Positions 36,502-48,600 of a DNA stretch of 64,000 bases are shown piece by piece. The notes below the pieces were generated by a model, which ran no database searches, had not been told where the DNA came from, and saw nothing but the letters and a program-made list of their open reading frames with translations. A program made the position numbers and the translations under genes. Source of the stretch: Parelaphostrongylus tenuis (lineage: Eukaryota; Nematoda; Chromadorea; Rhabditida; Metastrongylidae); contig JAHQIW010006477.1 of the NCBI GenBank assembly GCA_019055375.1, positions 1 to 64,000 on the forward strand, read 5' to 3'. Within the stretch, counting starts at the first letter, position 1; each line of letters starts with the position of its first letter.

Positions 36502-39500
36502 TCACTTTTCGGGAACCGCCACATTCAGTATTTCTGGTAACATCCACGGCTTTAACCATCCAACCAGAGGACTTTGACCAGCTTCGTATACAACACCGGT
36601 ATAATAGTATAACAGACCATCCAGTTCGAAGCTAGAAATATCAACGATCTTTTACCGGGTATAACTGCTCTTTCATTGTTTTTAAACACCATAGATAAAA
36701 CAAGTCTTGTGTAGGACAAAATCAGTGAAAAAAGTGTTAAAAGTATCAATGCTCACTCGAATCCATTCCGCATCATTTCTTCCATAAGCTCTGGCTGGCA
36801 TTTGCAGCAAGGCAATGACAAGAACGGTAACTGAAAACAACTTTGATTTGGTTCAAAACTAATCAGTTAGTACACAAAACGGTATACATTATGATTAGTG
36901 AACTAGGAAACAACAATCAATTGAAATGTGATAAATGTGAAATGATGTCTATCATATGTTTATGATAGGCATGTCTAGTTTTCTTATTCTTTATATCTTG
37001 ACAACTCAGCTATCTTGAGTTCATTTCTTCATTGAGAATTTCATAGCGTTCCTATGAAAAAGAACTCAATAGTATACGACCATAGAAAGCTAAATTCAGG
37101 TGTCGTAATGAGGGTTGCGGAAGTGGCTAACATGTTCAAGGTGTAAATTTTTTGCGGTAGTTCATTTTGATGAACAAGAAGTTAATTCCTGACCATCTCA
37201 TAAAGAATCAGTAACTTATCTAACGTGATGCTGTGATGGGCGTTGTCCATGGGAAGTTATCTCCCTTACTAACATTTCCTCCTTTCCCTTTTCCCTCACT
37301 TTCGACGAGAAACCATTGGCTGAAGAGATTGTGCGGCTAAGAGATGTAGTCAGTGAGGAGCCCAAAAACTCTCCATAAACTGGCATCGCATGCGATGAAC
37401 AAAATCAATTTTGAAAAAATAATTCGCTGGTTTTCAATTTTTCATCGCTACGATGACTTTTGAATACTGTATGAGATGAGAGGATAGCATGTTGACAGCC
37501 TGACCATTTCGGTACGAAAAGAGTAGAAAAGGGGAACATGCTACAAACTCAACTTCAAACTCAGCGCAATTTCTGCTATTTTTAATATGTCGCGTGTGGT
37601 ACTGATGGGACAATTGACACCGTAGAAACGTACGTATATCACTAACATGCAATATCAAACCTTCAAAAAAAGGCTAAATAAATAGGTTCAAAAATATATA
37701 AAATTTTTAATGAAGTTATCGAGAAATCAGTCGAATGAAGGCAACGAAATTATTATTTAGCGACTTCCGCATACACTTTTCAATCTCGTGAAATACAAGT
37801 AAGAACAATCCAGTATTTCCCTTCACGCTGTCATTTACATGATAGGGTAATTCAAATGACACCACTGTGGAATACACAAACCAAGTAGCCATTAAAGAAG
37901 ATAGCCATCTAGAAATCTCCACCGTTAATTCTAGAGGTCATCTGCAATGCGTATAATCAATTAACCACAAAACAAACTGAGCGCAAACCAATAATTTGAT
38001 CTCTACTACACTGACACTGCCAATTTCCCAACTACGGTGCTTCTCGAATGTCAAGAAAAAGGTCGAAATTCTCGTACAACGCGGTTTAAGTCGATTGAGT
38101 ACGGATATTAAGCGTTAAAAATCATATAGTGGGAAGTTGAGAAGGCGACCTAGTGATGAATACTACTCATTTTGATGTTTCCAATCATCGTTAAATACAT
38201 ATTATGCTAACACAGGAAACTGATACATATTTTGCCTAAAAAACCAACGGAAATTGCTTCGTAGCTACGGATACTTCGGGGAGCTCCATCAATTTAGTGC
38301 TGAGCATGAATTGTCGAAAATCGAACGGATTCGCACTCATGTCCATTCCGTTCCATGCCAAAACATCCAAGCAGTAGCATGTCTTCTTTGAATCCAATAT
38401 ACAATCCAAAATCGTGTATACTTCTAGATAAAAATAATTTCTGAACTCGCAAAAATCATTAAAACGAATCCAAAGGAAAAAAAGTTATTAAGGTTTTTTT
38501 CTGTTAAACGGTCACAAAGAAGAAACGATTCCTATCGCTGGACAAAGATTTTCCATTAGACTTTTAGTAATCATTCGAAAGCTCTAATCTTTGCCTACTC
38601 GGCTACGTGGCCGTTTATCTGAAGTCTTCCTGTGACGTTTCGACGAAAGAGAACATTTGTCACATGTGCATATTTATCGCAAAACAGAGCTCCTCCTTCA
38701 AACTATTAGTAATCACTCGATAACGTGAGGATCAACTATTCAAACGCTGCGCTTATTTTCTGAAAAGGCGGTTTCTCTACAGTGTACGAGCGGAAAATAA
38801 GAACAATTTACATATGCCGCGAATTTGTTCCTTCACCAATGTCGCAGATATATTCAACCAAGTACGAGTAATTGGCTAGCCCGATAAAGGAGATATATGA
38901 ATTCAGTGAAGAATCCTTTGATAACAAAGGAAGATGAAAATTATACGAAGAAGTGACCTCTCTTTGTATGAAATTTATGAGCTTCTTCAGATTATATTGG
39001 AAGTGATCGCCTAAAAACATCCCTAATTTTGCTGATAAAAAACTTACATAAAATTTGGAAACAATATATCATACTTAACCCATACAATAGTATCTTACGA
39101 AGACTACTGAAAGGTTAACAAATATACGCTGGTATAATACGCAAGACCCTTAATACGTTTCTAATACCGGATTGGAAAGAAAGTTCTGGGCACTTTGATA
39201 AGCATGAGATAGCTTTTATGCATATCACGGGAATATTACAATTTCTTATGTGGGACTTTCCCACTGAAGACCTAGACACTGATCGCCTTTATTTTCACTT
39301 TGTTACAAGCTTCCGCCGCTATGTCCAACGATACAATCGAAATTCGTGTTTCATTACGCCATTATTGGAAAAAAGATCGTTCACAACGAGCTGCAGAGGA
39401 TGTGAAGTTAACGATTTTGAAAGAGAAGGCACAACAAGCGAATCTGATGCTGGACGTTGATTTCAACGCTTCAATGTAGGAAAACTTGACCTTGGAAACA

Positions 39501-42500
39501 ACCCTCGTTCCGGACGTCCGATTTGAATCGTTCGATGAGGTTGAAGAAGCATGTCAAAGATTCTTTGATTCGAAGTCGAAAGCATAATATTTTAAACCAG
39601 ATCCAAAACTTGGCGGAATGACGGCAGAAAGTCGTAGAAAATGAGGTTTTCATTTTGACGAATAATCATTATTGGTTCTGTTTGGAATTCATGCACAGAT
39701 TTTCAATTTCTAAAGTGCCCCAAACTTTCTTTCCAACCTGATGTGATAGATGATAAAACAAAGAGTAATTGAATAAAAAAAAAGATCTCATACTTGTAGA
39801 CTTCACTGATCCGCCCGGAAGACAAGACCGAAACTGTGTGACGACCCTGCCACCTTTATTGTACACCGTTGTCGTACCCTAGATGATACCGATCAAGGAA
39901 GTACTTTCGACCATGGCAAAGAACTAGATAAACTGCGTAGAGATTTTTGCAATTAGCGGAAACGGGGTTACCTTCGCTGCCACCACTAGAACTCTCTTTC
40001 CCACTGGTGAAGGTACCATCATCCATTCTGCAGAAAGTTTATCTGGTATATCCACCAACCATTCACTCAGCATCAACACGTCCGCATATCTAAAATGAAA
40101 TGAGTAGTCCCCATATGAGAAAAACCTGGACATATGCAAAGTAGTCTAACATTCATTTTGCACGATCCATTATCACAAGCTACTGCGCAGAATTCAGCAC
40201 TTTTGCAATTTATTCTAATCTTCGGACTCGTCCTCCACACAGTCTTGGGATATTCCATATGTTGCTTCGATTGCTGATTGAGGATATCGTCTTCTCAATG
40301 CCGTATACGCTAGTTGTGACAATTCCTTGGAGTTTCGAGGTTCATCGGGATTAGGCATTCCGTTATAGGGTGTTGGAGAAGAGGATCGAATTGGCGCGTT
40401 GCTTCAAACTCTGAGTTCTATTAACTGTAATTAGTGTCTCAATAAATAGCTCTAATGAAAAGTGATACAAAAACCTTAACACGTAGATAGCGCCGCAGTA
40501 TACTGCTGCATCGTAAACTAACCTAAGAACTTAACACAATTTAGAGTTAAATGTCAGATGTCCATAGCTAAGTTATTGTAACTTTATCAATTCAACAAAA
40601 TTCACCTAGATTTACGGCATTTTTTGCCTTCATCGTGATGTTCAGCATCCCCATGTTTCCCATGCTGCTCTGCTTTGATAATCTCACTCTGCTCATCCTC
40701 TTTGTCAGACATTTCATTCTCAGCCAATCTTCTCGTATGATTAAAATGATCAAAACGGCTATTTCGTTGACGTTCCAACGCCTAAAACGTATATATTTTT
40801 CGCATTCTCAAAAAAGGCAACGATAAAACGGAAGGTAAAGTGGAGTAAGGCGCATTTCCTCTTCTTATCCGTTATCGGCACATATTTATCAAACCCTTTG
40901 CAGACAACAGGTTTTCTACCTTTATTCGAATTTCTAGCGATCATTCGACAGCTTGAATCTCGACAATTCTAGTGCTGCACCTCGTTTCTGGAAAGGCCTT
41001 TTCAACGTTGTGAGAATGGCTTGTAGTTTTTTCGAGGTTGGTACGTCAGAGCCATATATACGTCTCGGCGGTCTCGCCCACTTCATCAGTGGCCCACGTC
41101 CCACCCTGAACCCTATTTAATAGCAGCGATGGGGAGACGTTGCTTGAGATTATAGCATATAATACTGTGTTATCACCACTTTTCCTAGTCAATGATTCAC
41201 GGCTGGTAGTGAGTACGCAGAAAACCATCTCATCGACTGGTTTCAAACCTCGCTTCAAGCATTCATATAGCCTTTGAGAAGGTTCAGTCCCTTTTCAAAA
41301 TATTCAGCGCACTGCGCCTAGCGTTGGTGGTTTTCGAACCACTTCTCCTCCTTCTTAATAAGAAAGTCAACAAAACACCTAAGGAAGTGCCTACCAGTTT
41401 TCATATCCTTTTTGCGGAGCTCTAGCAACAAAAATAAAACTGTGTTCTACACTGGCGGCATTTTTCGATGGGCAGAGTTTTCCCTAGACTCTTAGTGATT
41501 ACTCGTGTAGTTTAGCTCAGATCTCTAAAACCTTTCTGGTGCACTTGTTTGAAAAGGGCTTTCTAGTACGCTGTAGCGGTCAAAAGAAGATTGGATTTCG
41601 CAACCGGTCGGCGCTCATCTCTTGTCGGCGAGGTTGTGTGATGGCTGCGTACCGATCGCGCGGTTGACTGATCGCGCAGTGTGATTCACATGTGACGCAC
41701 GATTCTTGTTTATTAAATTTGTGGGTTTTCTCCGCTTGGAAACAAATCTCTAGATAAAAGAAATGATAATGGTACTCCAGATTTCCTTTACACGCCAATA
41801 TGCTTCTCCTGCATAGGCTCAGGCTTTGGCTGTTTGCGGCCTACAGTATATTAGCTTTGACATTATAGAATGGAAATGAAAAGCCAGGGCCCACAGAACA
41901 GTAGAATAAAATATTATGAAAAAGGGCTCGAGTGTGAAACACAACTATACTTCTACTGCTAGAGCGCTCTTAATAAGGCGTTTTCCGAAATGAAGTACAG
42001 TTTTACGATTGTCGAGACTACAGCTTCTGAGTGACTGTTATAACTCTAGAAAAGGTTATAAAACGCGCTGTCCCCAAAGAGGTTGAAAATGCATGCCGAT
42101 AACGAAAAGTCACTCATTTCCTGCTTCTTGCAAAATAGAGATTACATAAAAGTGTGGTAAAAAAACCCAGTTCAACGACGGAGAAATGGTGAAAAGATGA
42201 AATGTTCGAAAAATTACAAGATTTGAATTTCTGGAATATAATAGGAACGAGTAAATAGGTTAACCCATTCGATACCACAACGATTATTCACCTGAGGCGC
42301 GGCACGGTCGACCGGCATCAAGCTGCGCTCGAGTGATAATCTTGTAACTTTCTAATGGAATTTAGGCCTTTATCGTTTCTAAATGAGGTCTTGTGATCGG
42401 TTAGAGATAGATGAACTATCACTACAAACACTTCAATAGAACTATTTTTAGGTGGAAACGCTATTGCTTCCTAATGAGCAATATAATGATCCACTGCTTG

Positions 42501-43587
42501 TCGAAAATCAAATTCTTATTCCATGATGCAAATGTACCTTGTAAATCTATCTTTAAAAGTGTATGTACACATTGTTGTGTTTTATGAACTGTGGGCTGTC
42601 TATTAATACAAATTCTTGGCAGAGTCTTGTAAAACTGTTAAACGTAGATGTGCCAAGAATAGCCAAATGAGTGAATAAGAGTAAGAACATTCAAGTTGAT
42701 CAAATAACTGTCAAACTTGCATTTAGGCGCGCACCCACCACAGCAAGCCCAGTAAGCCAAGACGCAGCGCGGTAATCAGGGACCCATATATATGGGGCAC
42801 GCGATACCAAAAGGGATAAACTGATATTCTTCATTCGCAAACCACAAACACTTCTTCTATGTAATTATAACCAAAAGTAGGGCATTCCTCATATGGGATA
42901 TATGACGATACGCTAGTAAGAAAAGTAGAACAACATGAATATAATTCACTGATTACGCACTCAATAATACTCTTCTGGTCAGACTTAGGAATAAAGCAAA
43001 AGGAAAAAATATAGCTTGTTAATGATGCAATACTATACTCACTTCTTGCCTTCGTTGTGCCTGCTGTTCAGCGGCTTTTCCTGCATTTTTATACTGACTG
43101 AATCGCGGATGTTCACCTACAGAACCGGAAATAGAGATATCAGAGAAATACATCTTAGCAGAACTAGAAAGACAGACCAAAATCACCCACAATCGTACTA
43201 TTACAAGAAGACTAGTGTAATGAATACTTTCAGAAATCCTCAAAAAACCAAAACATGGGGAACTGAACAAAGGTGAGTTTGAGCTTTCAATCCCTGAGCT
43301 CTCAATCATTTTGCGCGACCGTTCGTGAAAGGATTTCAAATTTATCGAAGAATAAACCCACTAAGTCGAATGATGCGCGTAGAATTAGGTCATATATTGC
43401 AAGAATCTATTGTCAACAGATCAGCATTTTCAAAGCCGAACTCTCAAGGACTAAGAGCTCCTACGTTACAAGGCACTTTAAGCAGCAAATTCATCAAAGA
43501 TCTTCATGACAATCAAACAATACCCAACGCTGTAGAATCTACATGTGCTTCACTTAGTTCGCCAACCAATGCATCTATGTCTGCCAT
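36502..43587 (-). CDS. SNUPN: Snurportin-1, m3G-cap snRNP nuclear import adaptor
   Basis: Eight exons: 43524-43587, 43043-43116, 40606-40781, 39972-40089, 39794-39878, 38245-38423, 36757-36830 and 36502-36631, closing in phase into about 299 aa. The family binds the trimethylguanosine cap of spliceosomal snRNPs and carries them into the nucleus on importin-beta. The N-terminus ([14 protein letters not shown]) leads into an importin-beta-binding region, HPRFSQYK then [14 protein letters not shown]. The cap-binding fold follows: [57 protein letters not shown] and [15 protein letters not shown]. The final exon runs into TGA just after the conserved NVAVP, so the protein lacks the low-complexity vertebrate tail. 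Exon 6 has two possible donors; the alternative, at 38275, removes ten residues. The exon 5-6 intron holds a mariner fragment and intron 3 a coding-like block. Confidence 0.95.
39172..39740 (+). mobile_element. Internally deleted mariner-like element in snurportin intron 5
   Basis: Inverted ends of about 25 bp (TTGGAAAGAAAGTTCTGGGC and its counterpart near 39715-39738) flank transposase remnants. An open stretch from the ATG at 39321 ([11 protein letters not shown]...) ends at a stop. In another frame [21 protein letters not shown], the mariner helix-turn-helix end, follows. A jump to the C-terminal region shows that the catalytic middle is missing. It cannot make transposase. Confidence 0.75.
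40215..40406 (-). other. Coding-like open block in snurportin intron 3, possible alternative last exon
   Basis: Inside the 516-bp intron between snurportin exons 3 and 4, on the same strand, an open frame runs to TAG at 40215-40217. AATAAA (40209-40214) follows immediately. From the ATG at 40358 it gives 47 hydrophilic residues beginning [10 protein letters not shown] and ending EDESED. With a weak acceptor near 40407 it would be in phase with the exon 3 donor, giving a short isoform with the import domain but no cap-binding domain. The acceptor is poor (GTTTGAAG), and the better TCAG just upstream would read straight into a TGA. It may be an alternative terminal exon or chance. Real expression is unproven. 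Confidence 0.3.
41049..41095 (-). ncRNA. Hammerhead-like motif on minus strand
   Basis: On the minus strand, stem I is GGGCCA with TGGCTC and the core is CTGATGA (41083-41089). A four-base bulge, a GGCG/CGCC stem and GAGAC follow. The bulge and the GAGAC change argue against activity. The order of parts resembles hammerheads of Penelope-like elements. Confidence 0.35.
42262..42540 (+). repeat. Interspersed repeat shared with 55286-55530
   Basis: ATACCACAACGATTATTCACC, a GCGCGGCACGGTCGACCGG core, CGCTCGAGTGAT and, 170 bp later, CCACTGCTTGTCGAAAAT all recur in order at 55286-55530. The first copy is in snurportin intron 2 and the second in a NOL6 intron. Confidence 0.55.
42600..42850 (+). repeat. 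Interspersed repeat shared with 44990-45185
   Basis: GCGCACCCAC..CCAGTAAGCC(A/G)AGACGCAGCG and the following AATCAG..GGTACC(G/A)AAAGGG occur at both places, together with about 100 bp of diverged upstream sequence. Confidence 0.55.
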
Positions 43588-43769
43588 GGGAGTCCTTCGA
43601 GTAACGACTGCAACAAATCTAATCAAATTGGACGACAAAAAACTATAAACGAGCATGACATGGGACGCTACTGTCACACTGACGACTCTCACAATACTCA
43701 TAATTCCGAGGTGATCTCACTTGAAGAAATGAAGTAAGTATGATTTTCGATTCACTGACCCTTTCGGCA

Positions 43770-43960
43770 CCGCGCCGATTTTTTTCGGTCTTAGACCTGT
43801 CTGGGAGGATAAGCAGCACTGACTCGGTTCAGTGGGAGGCCACCGCGAGTCATTGTAAAGGCAGGATGTGCATTCAATCACCTCAAACGAAGCTAGAAAT
43901 TGAAGTCAAATGCATGGCGCATCCCTCAGGGATTGATCAACGCCGAAAGCTTCATGATTT
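43770..43960 (-). repeat. SINE family D copy, minus orientation
   Basis: Read on the minus strand it gives GGCGTTGATCAATCCCTGAG, GCGGTGGCCTCCCACTGAAC and the CTCCCAGACAGG marker. It sits just upstream of the snurportin start and abuts the 43965-44428 foldback. Confidence 0.6.
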
Positions 43961-43964
43961 TTTT

Positions 43965-44428
43965 AAGGTCACCGGTCTTGTGTGACGCACTTCAGAGTGA
44001 ACCATACTCAGACTAGAAGACGAATCTGAGATAAGGTGCCATATCACTCGTTATGTCCAGGCATTCTCCCCTCCTAATCATTTTTGAACATTTGCGGTTC
44101 ATCTCAAAGGCTTTGAGGGTTTAAAGCACTAATGCTCTTGGTTCCTGCCCTAGTATTCTTACAACCAAATTGAAGTCCGCATCGTTTTGTCTTTCTATTC
44201 TGTGCACCTCTAGAGGCTCAATTTTTCAACTGTTCGATTTCACGTCTAGGTGTTTTTTGATCAGGATTCGGAGTGTGTGAAGTGTAAATGTACTAAGTGT
44301 AAAAATAAAATGAATAAGAGGGGAGAATCCCTGAATATAACAAGTTATATGGCACCTTATTTCAGATTCATCTTCTGGTCTGAATATGGTTCATTTTTCA
44401 AAGTGCGTCACACAAGACCGCTGACCTT
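43965..44428. mobile_element. 464-bp inverted-repeat (MITE-like) element
   Basis: About 85 bp at 43965-44050 are repeated inverted at 44345-44428, with ends AAGGTCASCGGTCTTGTG and several mismatches. The centre is unrelated single-copy-looking sequence. No target duplication is visible and no transposase is coded. Confidence 0.65.
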
Positions 44429-44552
44429 TCCCATATGAATATAAATAACGTGGTGTTTTTCAAAACGACTAAACTGTTTGATTGTTTTTTATCGGATTCT
44501 TGGAGCATACGAGATATTAACCGAGTAATCAGATACGTTATATGTAGGTCTA

Positions 44553-44588
44553 GGCTCCGACGAAGGCCTGGTCGCCGAAACAATAGCC
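44553..44588 (+). ncRNA. Decayed hammerhead-like tail
   Basis: Stem I is GGCT (44553-44556) with AGCC (44585-44588). The core-like segment is CCGACGA, stem II is GGC/GCC with loop CTGGTC, and GAAA is at 44577-44580. The second core base is C instead of T, and the stem III/cleavage bases are altered. Confidence 0.4.
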
Positions 44589-45655
44589 ATCAGGTCTTGA
44601 GAAAGGAGAGATACCCACCTCGTGCAAGTTCTAATTGTAGAAAAGCACAGTTTTCAAGGAATCTTACATTTCTTTATTCATATCGAGATTCAGAGAGAGC
44701 TGGACTTTCGAGCTACTATCTGCATACTGCGCGGAAATTCATACTCTATACCGCAACTGTCCACTCTTTATCCCTCACTCAGCTACTGTAATGGCAGAAT
44801 TCGAGGGAAGGCAGGCAAACAGCCAGACATGCAGACTGCTGAGCAAGCGATGGCGCGACGCCACCTGCGTGTCGACAGTGGTCTTCAAAGCGTTATCTTT
44901 TCCGGAAGTGTTGCTGTATACTGATGTCAAAAGTTGTTTAGAACTACATGCCTCTAATGAATATATATTCCTTGTGTAGTACTGTAGAGCTCCTAGTCGT
45001 AGATGTAGACAAAAAAATCAATTAAGTAGAGTAAGAGTACGAGTGATCAAACAAGCACCTATTTGTGTCAAGGTGCGCACCCACAACACTAAACCCCAGT
45101 AAGCCGAGACGCAGCGTGACAATCAGTGCTTCGAAAATGGCTCACGCGGTACCGAAAGGGTGAACGTGAATTCCTACACAAGGGATTATTGTTTGGCTAG
45201 TCTTCTCTTCATCTTATAAATCCAAAAAACCTAACATAAGCAGAATGATAACATATCGATGGGAAAAACCGCTGCAAACGTAAACAAACAAGTCTTTATA
45301 AGTTTATAATTTCACAACAAGGAAAAAGTTCAGCCAACAATCAATAGAAACAATGAATATATCGAATTATGATGCTATAACAATAACAACAATGATATCA
45401 ACGTGGAGAAAGGCAGGTAACAACAAAGAACAACATTTTAGATAACACATAATACATTGCGAGGTAAAATTTTTCTAATCGTATTCATAAAAATAAAATA
45501 AAACAAAGCGTAAGACATGACGATGTACTCTCAGTTCACCATATTATATTGCACATTACTTTGAAAGACATAAGAAATCTCTTTCAATATTGATCAACAG
45601 AAGAATAATATAGAAATAGAAACGATAGGAAGATACTTAGATAGAGTAATGAATG

Positions 45656-48600
45656 CTATACATTACAATGAACTTTTTTAACAATTCCTCTACCCAATAT
45701 TCGTATTCCTTCCAATATTTCGTCTTTATTAAGAGCAAGACGTGCTCCAGGAGTATCTTGATGTGTATGGAACATCGGGAAATCTTTAAAAAAATAGACT
45801 CAATGGAGTAAAAAAAGGAATATTAGTATGCCGGCTTTGAAGAGAGGTACCATTGTATTTACATAATTTTAACACATTATGAGCATGATTTCCAACTATT
45901 ACAGTACAACAACGTGGATATGAACAGCACACACCAAAATAGACCTGTGTGAAAATGACCAGTTCCGCTGAGCTCTGCAATCCCTTCCTTAACCGGTCGA
46001 CTCCCGCGGACCCAAACTGGGCATATCCGCCAAGGTAGGAACGACTCCACTTTCTCTGCCACGATGAGTCATCGACTACAGTTTCATTACAGAACCCGCA
46101 ACTAAGTCTTGGACTGATTTGCATGCGGTCTTGCAACGAAAAGTAGAACTGTTGGAGTCTTGCCACGCTGGCGAGTACGCCCACTTTGGGTCCGTGGAAG
46201 TCGACCGGTTGAATAGCTTCCTTCGGCTCACGTTTAATCACCTTCGTCTTCTTCAAAACCGATGATTCAAGTCACTTTTCCACATTAAATCATCTTCGCT
46301 GTGATCTTCGCCTTCGTTCTCGTTCGAGTCGACTCATTTTCGATGAAGCATCCGCTCGATGTGACTCATAAAATGTGCGGCAACATAGCACATTCTACTT
46401 GCTTTTCTTTCATCTCTTGTCCACAGAAATGGTGAGACCTGTTATCATCTCTTCTTGTGAAATGCCACATGGTTTCGTTCTTACTAAACTACTAAGGCGA
46501 GATGGCGTGTTGGAAATTCAAGAGAGTCGTCCTTCTTATAGCCTTTTGAGGACCATGAGAGATATTTGATGCTCACCGCGCGACATGTCTCCTTTGAGAC
46601 CATAAGGCATTTGATGCTCACCGCGCAACGTCAGGTCTTAGTGACGCGGTGTCCTGTGGGAAAGCAAGCAGCTAGCGAGACACGCATGCACAGACATGCA
46701 AAGCCGCTAGGTCTGACAACCGCGCACGAGACGACACGACGCCGCCTGCTACCAACGCTGGTCTTCAAACGGTTAGACAAAATGGAGAATTACTAAATTG
46801 CTTCTAAGATTCTCCGCAGACCATAGTTATAACTAAAATGTTCTATCGCGCAGATCGAGTGCCACACAGTAAATACATTAAGCACTTTATGCAGACACGT
46901 CCTTACATACGCATAGAAACTTGTCCACAGTAGGATGAAACGAAGATGTGGTCTAGTGAGACTGAATACTGTTCCAAAAAATGGCCGATACACAATTCAT
47001 TAACTGCATCCACATGTGCTCTAGAAAAACCACTAAGTATGTTTGTGTGACCGGCAACGTTGGTATTTCCTAGGTCAACTCGTTTCTCGAACCGATGGCC
47101 TTACGAATGTTTTCAGATTATTGCGGTGGATTCCATCGTTGCTAGAAGATTTTTGTCTTCGCGAATCTCGCTGAATACTGGTCGAGTATCTGGCTCAGCC
47201 CTTGGGAAGCCCTGCAGGGGCACCCTCCATTTCCTTATTACAGCCCTTCACTTTGGTGCCTATGGTAACCTTCCCAGACAAATGGGGTACGGGCGTATAC
47301 ACATAATTGTGTAAGTGTATAAGTCATCTAGAACCATATATGCACATATGTAAAGTACGCACATATATATGTGTATATATAGCATATAAACGTACATGTA
47401 CATATATGTACATATGTACACACATATATACGCACATGTACATATAATCTGAGAGTATTCATCTCACCTTTGCCGGCACGTCCATTTCGTGAGGTTTCCA
47501 TTTGATTCCAATACGGTCACCGCCGTATTTATTCCAGAAAAATAATGCTACATGTTGATAGTGTGCATTCAGAGCGCAAATAAAATCATCGATGGGATCG
47601 AAATTCAACACCGGCAATGCCTGAGAAGATAGAGTATCACTAGAAGAAATCGAAATTCTACTGATGTAAAAAAAGAATAAGTTCAAAGCGCAAATGAGCT
47701 CGTTAACTTATAAATAAATGCTCGCGAAAAAAACCTAAAAACAGATGAGCAAAAGAGTGGTGGTAGCCACAGTTAAGAAGAACAATAGGTATCTATCACA
47801 AGTGTTCTCATTTCTGGAATGTACTTGTGACCACACTTCCAGTACAAAGTGCACGCGAGAGAGACATCCAGTTAGACATAGAATAAGTAAGAAAAGATGT
47901 TACTTTCATTTCATGACTTTATTTTGACCGGTATCACCTTTTCAACTGTGCGCCTCTGTACTTCTAGCATTCAATTGGTCTCTTCGAATTTATTTGCCTC
48001 TTTGAAAATTTCGTCTTTTCCATGAACGCCAAAAAGTACTATACTAGTCGGACATAACTCCTTGTAATCTCAAGGATAGCCAAGCTGGGCATTCCTTACC
48101 GCGCTCGTTGACTGATTGCCTGAGAGGGGAAGTACCTACTGTCAAACACATAGAAAAAACCACCTCGACATTCCTTTGTGAATTCACCGCATCACTGACA
48201 CAGCTGCGTACCACAACCTTTGGATAAATCTCAATCACGGCATCGTAAATAGACATGTCAACGTTCAGAAAAGCAAACTGAAATACAAAACTCAGTTATC
48301 CATAGCCATCATTGAGTCAAATAATGTTCAAATTTGCCTTGATGTCGATAATTTTTGTATCCTCGTAATTCCTATCCAGCAGTTTCACCATTGACTCCGA
48401 CAACCCTACGAGACGTTTTAGTAGAAGTGGTGTTGGTCCATCACGAGTCCATCTATATCACCGAACCGTTGTGATAGAGAATACAGCAGGTAAAATACTA
48501 TGTAGGAAGATTTTAAGGAGAAAAAGGAGATATCTCACGACATACTTAGCTCCAGTAGGATCTTCATTCGTCACGATTACCATCGGTGGCAATATTGGAC

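Larger units (their letters stand above)
43588..45655. other. Spacer between NOL6 3' end and snurportin start
   Basis: About 2.1 kb, mostly made of a minus-strand family D SINE, the 464-bp inverted-repeat element, a hammerhead-like tail and a shared repeat at 44.99-45.19 kb. No AATAAA was found just downstream of the NOL6 stop on the minus strand. The spacing is too long for a typical nematode operon. Confidence 0.5.
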
